Shown here: positions 58,556 to 64,000 of the stretch, piece by piece
Position numbering within the stretch: the first letter of the stretch is position 1
Layout: the number at the start of each line of letters is the position of its first letter
NCBI GenBank assembly: GCA_049997955.1
Contig: JAEBDY010000002.1
Location: 248,001 to 312,000, forward strand
Direction of reading: 5' to 3'
From: Umezawaea sp049997955
GTDB lineage: Bacteria > Actinomycetota > Actinomycetes > Mycobacteriales > Pseudonocardiaceae
Length of the DNA: 64,000 nucleotides
Made by a program: the position numbers and the translations under genes
Notes under the pieces: model-generated
What the model was told of the DNA's origin: nothing
The model's database searches: none
What the model saw: only the letters and a program-made list of their open reading frames with translations

Positions 58556-59410
58556 TCAGAAGAGGACCGTGGCGTACTGGCCGACCTGGGTGAATCCGAT
58601 GCGCTGGTAGGCGGCCTTGGCGATTTCGTTGTAGCCGTTGACGTAGAGGCTGGCCGTCCGGCCGAGGCCCCTGACCAGTCGATCGGCCACCGACGCGGTG
58701 CCCGCGGTGCCGATGCCGTGGCCTCGGCGGTCAGGACGGACCCACACGCCCTGGATCTGGCCGACCTTGCTGGAGAGCGCGCCGATCTCGGCCTTGAAGA
58801 CGACCTCGCCGTTCTCGAACCGGGCGAAGGCGCGGCCGCCCGCGATGAGTTCGGAGACGCGGGCCCGGTAGCTGGTGCCGCCGTCCTCCGCGCACGGGTC
58901 CACGCCGACCTCTTCGATGAACATCGCGATGGCCGCGGGGAGGTAGCGGTCCAGCTCGTCCGGGCGGACCGGGCGGACCAGGGGGTCCGGGTCGATGTTC
59001 GCCGTCGTGCCGAGCGCCATCAGGGGCTGGTCGTCCCGGACTTCCCGCGCAGGACCCCAGTCCGGTTGCAGCTCCTGCCAGAGGCCGAGCACCTGTTCGG
59101 CGGGACCCACGAGGGAGGAGCACATGCGGCCCCGGCGGCGAGCCCGGTCGGCGAAACCGCGGAGGGCGGACGGGTTCCCCCGGAGGGGGATGAGGTTGGG
59201 GCCCGCGAAGCACAGGCCGTCGACCCGTGCGCCCCGGAGCGCGCGGTGGTCGCAGGCCCAGACCTCGCCACCCAGCCGCCACGGGTCCAGACCCGCCACT
59301 TCCACTCGTGCGGCGACCATGCACGAGGCCACGGGATCGGCCTCCAACAGCCCGAGAACCTCGGGCAGATCCCGTCCGTCGAGCAGCCGCGCACCGGCCA
59401 ACCTGAGCAC
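58556..59410 (-). CDS. GNAT N-acetyltransferase (DUF4081 plus GNAT)
   Basis: A 284-residue protein. Residues 1-140 are the DUF4081 part (SCMVAARVEVAGLDPWRLGG, CFAGPNLIPLRGNPSALRGF). Residues 150-284 are the GNAT fold (GVWVRPDRRGHGIGTAGTAS with the acetyl-CoA loop, then LYVNGYNEIAKAAYQRIGFT). The family is standard next to ispG in actinomycetes. Substrate unknown. GTG 59410; 22 bp before the PBP start. Confidence 0.9.
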   Translation of the reverse strand: MLRLAGARLLDGRDLPEVLGLLEADPVASCMVAARVEVAGLDPWRLGGEVWACDHRALRGARVDGLCFAGPNLIPLRGNPSALRGFADRARRRGRMCSSLVGPAEQVLGLWQELQPDWGPAREVRDDQPLMALGTTANIDPDPLVRPVRPDELDRYLPAAIAMFIEEVGVDPCAEDGGTSYRARVSELIAGGRAFARFENGEVVFKAEIGALSSKVGQIQGVWVRPDRRGHGIGTAGTASVADRLVRGLGRTASLYVNGYNEIAKAAYQRIGFTQVGQYATVLF

Positions 59411-59482
59411 GTCTCCAGCCTGCCAGATGAACGGTGGATTGCGCTTGCCCCGGCCGTGTGTCCTGCCTGGTCGGACGGCGAA

Positions 59483-59518
59483 GGCCGAGCGGCTCCCACC
59501 GGTGGGAGCCGCTCGGCC
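59483..59518 (-). terminator. 36-bp perfect palindrome, terminator of ispG
   Basis: Two 18-nt halves (59483-59500 and 59501-59518, starting GGCCGAGCGG) are exact inverses with no loop. It lies 8 bp beyond the ispG stop on the minus strand, so it should end the dxr-rseP-ispG transcript. Confidence 0.8.
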
Positions 59519-59525
59519 CGAGCCG

Positions 59526-60680
59526 TCAGCTCACGCTGACCGCGGGAACGGAACCCTCGACGGGCTCCATGTCCTCGGCGAGGCGCATCGCCTCTTCGAT
59601 CAGGGTTTCCACGATCTGGTGCTCGGGCACGGTCTTGATGACCTTGCCCTTCACGAAGATCTGGCCCTTGCCGTTGCCGGAGGCCACACCGAGGTCGGCC
59701 TCGCGGGCTTCGCCCGGCCCGTTCACGACGCACCCCATCACGGCGACGCGCAGCGGGACCTCCATGCCCTCAAGGCCCGCGGTGACCTGCTCCGCCAACG
59801 TGTACACGTCGACCTGAGCGCGGCCGCAGGACGGGCAGGACACGATTTCCAGCTTGCGCGGTCGCAGGTTCAGCGACTGCAGGATCTGGATGCCGACCTT
59901 GACCTCCTCCACCGGAGGAGCGGACAGCGAGACCCGGATCGTGTCGCCGATCCCCTGGCGCAGCAGGGCACCGAACGCGACGGCGGACTTGATCGTGCCC
60001 TGGAACGCCGGACCCGCCTCGGTCACGCCGAGGTGCAGCGGGTAGTCGCACTGCTCGGCCAGCAGCTCGTAGGCCCTGATCATGACGACCGGGTCGTTGT
60101 GCTTGACCGAGATCTTGATGTCGTGGAAGTCGTGCTCGGCGAACAGCGACGCCTCCCACAGGGCCGACTCGGCCAGCGCCTCGGGCGTCGCCTTGCCGTA
60201 CTTGGCCATCAGCCTCGGGTCGAGCGAACCCGCGTTGACGCCGATGCGGATCGGGGTGCCGTGGTCCTTCGCGGCGGCCGCGATCTCCTTGACCTGGTCG
60301 TCGAACTTGCGGATGTTCCCGGGATTCACCCGAACGGCCGCACAACCCGCTTCAATGGCCGCGAACACGTACTTCGGCTGGAAGTGGATGTCCGCGATCA
60401 CCGGGATCTGCGACTTCTTGGCAATGGCGCCGAGCGCGTCCGCGTCGTCCTGCGAAGGGCAGGCGACGCGGACGATGTCGCAGCCGGACGCGGTGAGTTC
60501 CGCGATCTGCTGCAACGTCGCGTTGACGTCCGAGGTCAGGGTCGTGGTCATCGACTGGACGGACACCGGGAATTCACTGCCCACGCCTACCGAGCCCACC
60601 ATGAGTTGCCGGGTCTTTCGACGATCGGACAACACCGGCGGCGGCAATGCCGGCATACCGAGCATGACGCCGTCACTCAT
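59526..60680 (-). CDS. ispG: 4-hydroxy-3-methylbut-2-en-1-yl diphosphate synthase
   Basis: A 384-residue iron-sulfur enzyme of the MEP isoprenoid pathway. The TIM-barrel part has VGSEFPVSVQSMTTTLTSDV, PVIADIHFQPKYVFAAIEAG and VRVNPGNIRKFDDQ. The 4Fe-4S ligands are in IVSCPSCGRAQVDVYTLAEQ and VAVMGCVVNGPGEAREADLG. GAGAGGTG is upstream of ATG 60680. Third in the dxr-rseP-ispG operon. Confidence 0.97.
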   Translation of the reverse strand: MSDGVMLGMPALPPPVLSDRRKTRQLMVGSVGVGSEFPVSVQSMTTTLTSDVNATLQQIAELTASGCDIVRVACPSQDDADALGAIAKKSQIPVIADIHFQPKYVFAAIEAGCAAVRVNPGNIRKFDDQVKEIAAAAKDHGTPIRIGVNAGSLDPRLMAKYGKATPEALAESALWEASLFAEHDFHDIKISVKHNDPVVMIRAYELLAEQCDYPLHLGVTEAGPAFQGTIKSAVAFGALLRQGIGDTIRVSLSAPPVEEVKVGIQILQSLNLRPRKLEIVSCPSCGRAQVDVYTLAEQVTAGLEGMEVPLRVAVMGCVVNGPGEAREADLGVASGNGKGQIFVKGKVIKTVPEHQIVETLIEEAMRLAEDMEPVEGSVPAVSVS

Positions 60681-60693
60681 GGAATAGCACCTC

Positions 60694-61896
60694 TCACTGG
60701 GGAAGTCTGATCGGGTTGACGATGTCGGCGGTGACGGTCAGCAGCGTGATGCCGCCACCGATGAAGATGACGAAATAGGTCAGCGGCAGGAGGCGCATGT
60801 AGTTCACCGGTCCACCGGCGGGCTTGCCGCGGAGCTTGCGGAGCCAGTCTCGCACCCGTTCGTAGAGGTTCACCGCAATGTGCCCACCATCGAGTGGAAG
60901 TAGCGGCAGGAGGTTGAAAACCCCGACGAAGAAGTTGAGGCCGGCGAGCATCAGCAGGAAGAACTGCCAAAGGCCCTGTTCGGCCGCGTCGCCACCGAGC
61001 CTGCTGGCTCCGACGACGCTCACCGGGGACTCCAGGTCGCGCTCCCCGCCACCGATGGCCTTGATCACGGCCGGGATCTTCTCCGGGAACTTCAGGAGCC
61101 CTTGCCAGGTGTTCACGAACATCGTGCCGGTGAACGCGGTCGCGCCGCCGACGGCGGTGATCGGGTTGTAGTCGAAGTTCGACATCCACCCGACGCCGAT
61201 GGCGCCGACCTCGCGCGTCTCCGTGGAGCCGTCGGTCTTCTTGTACTCGCGGGTCACCTTGGGCACGTCCATCGTGACCTTGAGCTCCTGACCGTCCCGC
61301 AGGACGGTGAACTCCGTGGGGCCGCTGCGCTCCTGGGTCTTCCTCAGCAGGTCGGTCCACGTCGGCGTGGCCTGGCCCGCGACGGCGATGATCTGGTCGT
61401 CCCGCTGGATGCCCGCGCTCTTCGCGGGGGCCGGGGAGTTCGGGGCGCACGCGTCGGTCGCCGGGCTGCTCTGCACGCAGTCGCTGATCGACGCGATGAT
61501 CGGCTCGTTCTTGAGGTTCGGCAGGCCCATGGTCGCGGCCATGGCGTAGAGCACGATGAAGCCCACGATGAAGTGGGTGATCGAGCCCGCCGAGAGCACC
61601 ACCACGCGCTTCCACGTCTTCTGCCGGTAGAAGGCGCGCGGAGCGTCGTCGGGGTGCACCTCGTCCAGCGCGGTCATGCCGGTGATCTCGCAGAACCCGC
61701 CCGCGGGGATCGCCTTCAGGCCGTACTCGGTCTCGCCCTTGCGGAACGACCAGATCTTCGGCCCGAACCCGATGAAGTAGCGGGTCACCTTCATGCCGAA
61801 CGCCTTCGCGGTCAGCAGGTGGCCGAACTCGTGCAGGGCGATGGAAACGCCGATGAGCAGCGCGAACAGCACGACGCCCAGGATGTTGACGACCAC
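60694..61896 (-). CDS. rseP: Site-2 membrane protease (RseP/Rip1 family)
   Basis: A 400-residue intramembrane metalloprotease. The zinc motif is ALHEFGHLLTAKAFGM in the first helix, a PDZ domain lies around residues 120-215, and the second metal site is LLPLLPLDGGHIAVNLYERV. GGAAGGG lies about 8 nt before GTG 61896. It cleaves anti-sigma factors and other substrates after site-1 cleavage. It sits 2 bp from the dxr stop. Identity as Rip1 orthologue is inferred from position between dxr and ispG. Confidence 0.95.
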   Translation of the reverse strand: MVVNILGVVLFALLIGVSIALHEFGHLLTAKAFGMKVTRYFIGFGPKIWSFRKGETEYGLKAIPAGGFCEITGMTALDEVHPDDAPRAFYRQKTWKRVVVLSAGSITHFIVGFIVLYAMAATMGLPNLKNEPIIASISDCVQSSPATDACAPNSPAPAKSAGIQRDDQIIAVAGQATPTWTDLLRKTQERSGPTEFTVLRDGQELKVTMDVPKVTREYKKTDGSTETREVGAIGVGWMSNFDYNPITAVGGATAFTGTMFVNTWQGLLKFPEKIPAVIKAIGGGERDLESPVSVVGASRLGGDAAEQGLWQFFLLMLAGLNFFVGVFNLLPLLPLDGGHIAVNLYERVRDWLRKLRGKPAGGPVNYMRLLPLTYFVIFIGGGITLLTVTADIVNPIRLPQ

Positions 61897-61898
61897 GT

Positions 61899-63161
61899 TC
61901 AGTCCCTTCCAGACTCCACCGAAGTGGCCACAAGTTCCCGTGCCCGTGCGCGCGCCCAGTCCTCCGCCGCCAGCACCTCGGCGACGTCGGCGGGCTCGTG
62001 CGCCCATCCATCCGCCTCGGCGAGCACTCGCGAGACAGTGTCCACGATGGAGGTGAAAGCCGTGTTGCCGTCGAGGAAGACGTCAACGGCCTCCTCGTTC
62101 GCCGCGTTGTACACCGCGGGCAGACAACCGCCCGTCGAGCCCGCGTGCCGGGCCAGTTCGACCGCCGGGAAGGTGTCGTTGTCCAGCGGCTCGAACGTCC
62201 ACGCCGTCGACACTTCGAAAGTACACCGCTGGGCGGCGCCGGGGACGCGGTCCGGCCAGCCGAGGCCGAGCGCGATCGGCAGCTTCATGTCCGGCGGGCT
62301 CGCCTGGGCCAGGATCGAGCCGTCGGTGAACGCGACCATGGAGTGCACGACCGACTGCGGGTGCACGACCACCTCGATGCGGTCGTAGGGCACGCCGAAC
62401 AGCAGGTGCGCCTCGATCAGCTCCAGCCCCTTGTTGATCAGGGTCGCCGAGTTGATGGTGATGACCGGGCCCATCGCCCACGTGGGGTGCGCCATGGCGT
62501 CCGCCGACGTCACGCCCGCCAGCTCGGCGCGGGTGCGGCCGCGGAACGGGCCGCCGGACGCGGTCAGGACCAGCCGGTCCACCTCGTCCGCCCGGCCGCC
62601 GCGCAGGCACTGCGCGAGCGCGGAGTGCTCGGAGTCGACGGAGACCAGCTGGCCGGGCTTGGCGGCGTTCAGCACCAGCGAGCCGCCCGCGATCAGCGAC
62701 TCCTTGTTCGCCAGCGCCAGCAGCGCGCCGGTGCCGAGCGCGCGCAGCGTCGGCTCCAGGCCGCGCGAGCCGGTGATGGCGTTGAGCACCACGTCGGCGG
62801 GTGTCGAGTCGATGAGGTCGAGCACGGCGGACGGCCCGGCGAACACGCGGGGCATCCGGAACTCGCCCTTCGCGTAGCCGCGGCGCTGCGCCTCGGCGTA
62901 GAGGGCGAGCGTGACGTCCTCCGCGGCCGTGGCGCGCGACACGGCGACCGCGTGGACGCCGAACTCGATCGCCTGGCGGGCCAGCGCGGCCGGATCGGCC
63001 CCGCCCGCGGCGATGCCTGCGACCGAGAAGCGGTCGGGGTTGGCGGCAACGACCTCAAGGGCCTGGGTGCCGACCGAACCGGTCGACCCGAGGAGGAGAA
63101 CCGAGCGCGGAGCAGGGCTGAGCTGCGACGCGGGCCTGGGGGAGAGCGGGGAGGAGTCCAT
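61899..63161 (-). CDS. dxr: 1-deoxy-D-xylulose-5-phosphate reductoisomerase
   Basis: A 420-residue NADPH enzyme, the second step of the MEP pathway. SVLLLGSTGSVGTQALEVVA, LALANKESLIAGGSLVLNAA, VDSEHSALAQCLRGGRADEV, LTASGGPFRGRTRAELAGVT, AHPTWAMGPVITINSATLIN and GLELIEAHLLFGVPYDRIEV are hallmarks; metal and substrate residues are intact. ATG 63161 has the usual length. Operon start for dxr-rseP-ispG. Divergent from the GlsB-like gene. Confidence 0.97.
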   Translation of the reverse strand: MDSSPLSPRPASQLSPAPRSVLLLGSTGSVGTQALEVVAANPDRFSVAGIAAGGADPAALARQAIEFGVHAVAVSRATAAEDVTLALYAEAQRRGYAKGEFRMPRVFAGPSAVLDLIDSTPADVVLNAITGSRGLEPTLRALGTGALLALANKESLIAGGSLVLNAAKPGQLVSVDSEHSALAQCLRGGRADEVDRLVLTASGGPFRGRTRAELAGVTSADAMAHPTWAMGPVITINSATLINKGLELIEAHLLFGVPYDRIEVVVHPQSVVHSMVAFTDGSILAQASPPDMKLPIALGLGWPDRVPGAAQRCTFEVSTAWTFEPLDNDTFPAVELARHAGSTGGCLPAVYNAANEEAVDVFLDGNTAFTSIVDTVSRVLAEADGWAHEPADVAEVLAAEDWARARARELVATSVESGRD

Positions 63162-63316
63162 CACCGTCCATTGTTCCGGAAGCGCCCCGATGGGCCGCAT
63201 GGCGGTACTCGGATAACAGAATGGTAAATCAAGAGTAGGTCGATCGGATCCAGGGCACTCCATCCTCGACGCCGCGAGGGAAAAGCCCACCGCGGCCCGC
63301 TGGAAGGAGAGCCCCC

Positions 63317-63583
63317 GTGGGCATCTTGGGCTGGATCGTCCTGGGTCTTATCGCGGGTGCCATTGCCAAGGCGATCATGCCGGGCAAGGACCCCGGCGGC
63401 ATCATCATCACGATGCTGATCGGTATCGTCGGCGCCATCCTCGGCGGCTTCATCGGCCGCGCGCTGTTCAACAGCGACATCAACAACTTCTTCGACCTGA
63501 GCACCTGGCTCCTGGCCATCCTCGGCGCGCTGGTGCTGCTCGGCATCTACCGGTTGGTCACCGGTCGACGCGCACACGCCTGA
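63317..63583 (+). CDS. GlsB/YeaQ/YmgE family stress membrane protein
   Basis: An 88-residue protein with three helices and glycine-rich motifs (GILGWIVLGLIAGAIAKAIM, IITMLIGIVGAILGGFIGRA, LAILGALVLLGIYRLVTG). The family is associated with stress and stationary phase. GGAAGGAGA precedes GTG 63317. A palindromic terminator follows. Confidence 0.92.
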   Translation: MGILGWIVLGLIAGAIAKAIMPGKDPGGIIITMLIGIVGAILGGFIGRALFNSDINNFFDLSTWLLAILGALVLLGIYRLVTGRRAHA

Positions 63584-63599
63584 CCCCCACCACGTGAAC

Positions 63600-63629
63600 G
63601 AGGGCCGTCCCCGATCGGGGGCGGCCCTC
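63600..63629 (+). terminator. Palindromic terminator after glsB
   Basis: A 30-nt near-perfect palindrome (halves GAGGGCCGTCCCCGA and TCGGGGGCGGCCCTC, one G-T pair), followed by TT. It lies between the convergent glsB and response-regulator genes. Confidence 0.75.
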
Positions 63630-63639
63630 TTCGCGTTCC

Positions 63640-64000
63640 TCACCCCGCGAGGCCCGCGTCCCTGGCCAGCAGCGCGGCCTGCACCCGGTTCGTCAGCCCG
63701 AGCTTCGCGAGCAGCCTGCTCACGTAGGTCTTCACCGTCGCCTCGCTCATGTGCAGCCGCTGCCCGACGTCGGCGTTCGACATGCCGAGCCCCAGCAGCG
63801 CCAGCACCTCGACCTCGCGCTCGGTCAGCCCCTCGACCTGCCGCTTCGCCTCCTGCCGCCGCGGCTGCCCGGCGTGCGCGACCATCCCGACGACCCGGCT
63901 GGTCACCATCGGCGACAGGTACGCCTCGCCGACGTGCACGGCCCGCACGGCCCGCAGCAGCTCCTCCGGCGCGGAGTCCTTCAGCAGGAACCCGGCAGCC
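63640..64000 (-). CDS. NarL/FixJ-type response regulator, C-terminal part (cut by window edge)
   Basis: About 120 residues of the C-terminal part are visible. GFLLKDSAPEELLRAVRAVH is the end of a receiver domain with the lysine of the phosphorylation site. LTEREVEVLALLGLGMSNAD, then VGQRLHMSEATVKTYVSRLL, is the LuxR-type HTH. The N-terminal receiver lies outside the window. Its sensor kinase is probably beyond the right edge. No target can be inferred. Confidence 0.92.
   Translation of the reverse strand, partial: AAGFLLKDSAPEELLRAVRAVHVGEAYLSPMVTSRVVGMVAHAGQPRRQEAKRQVEGLTEREVEVLALLGLGMSNADVGQRLHMSEATVKTYVSRLLAKLGLTNRVQAALLARDAGLAG

Overview
The window is high-GC chromosomal DNA with frequent GTG starts and dense, often overlapping genes. 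It also carries mycothiol genes (mycothione reductase, a mycothiol-linked DinB-fold protein, a PIG-L deacetylase), an Scr1/DUF397 regulator pair, an HspR-type operator before lon and the MEP-pathway block dxr-rseP-ispG. Together these point to an actinomycete of the Pseudonocardiaceae (Saccharothrix/Actinosynnema/Lentzea-like). The genus is inferred; no rRNA is present. Most of the window is core chromosome. I see no CRISPR array, no intact insertion sequence, no tRNA and no obvious secondary-metabolite cluster.

Layout. 1-9.1 kb: rimP (cut by the window edge), a lipoprotein and ferritin-like protein pair, a membrane protein, a class V aminotransferase, an SDR, a YjbQ protein, a three-gene overlapping set (membrane protein, HAD phosphatase, methyltransferase) and proS. 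9.3-16.2 kb: small enzymes, a 670-bp intergenic stretch with repeats and a 119-bp imperfect palindrome, an MFS exporter, yaaA, a RIO-type kinase behind a possible attenuator, and a DEAD-box helicase. 16.2-22.3 kb: the sirohaem/precorrin-2 enzyme, a PIG-L deacetylase, an XRE/DUF397 pair, and secreted proteases. 22.3-29.8 kb: a B12-riboswitch-controlled cobalamin operon (chelatase I/D fusion, cobO, cobB, cobM, a truncated cobL and a CbiG-CobJ fusion truncated inside CobJ). 29.8-42.7 kb: a P450 divergent from bioF, two more trypsin-like proteases, LysE, M48 protease, hydrolases, regulators, a siderophore-esterase/Vat-acetyltransferase pair and a leucine-rich-repeat protein. 42.7-56 kb: lon, AMIN and PEBP proteins, mycothione reductase, transporters with FadR and LysR regulators, cobQ and map. 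56-64 kb: a VapBC module, a penicillin-binding lipoprotein, a GNAT, ispG, rseP, dxr, a GlsB membrane protein and a cut response regulator.

The most unusual signals are outside ordinary genes. Two copies of a 92-93 nt structured element (22194-22285 and 34621-34713, opposite orientations) share conserved end blocks and a central hairpin. Their outer stems differ completely in sequence yet each remains complementary, which is strong evidence for a selected structure. The cobalamin operon has lost essential parts of two methyltransferases although its riboswitch and other genes look intact. Several leaders (RIO kinase, mycothione reductase, vapB) carry inverted repeats around the start region that suggest translational or transcriptional control.
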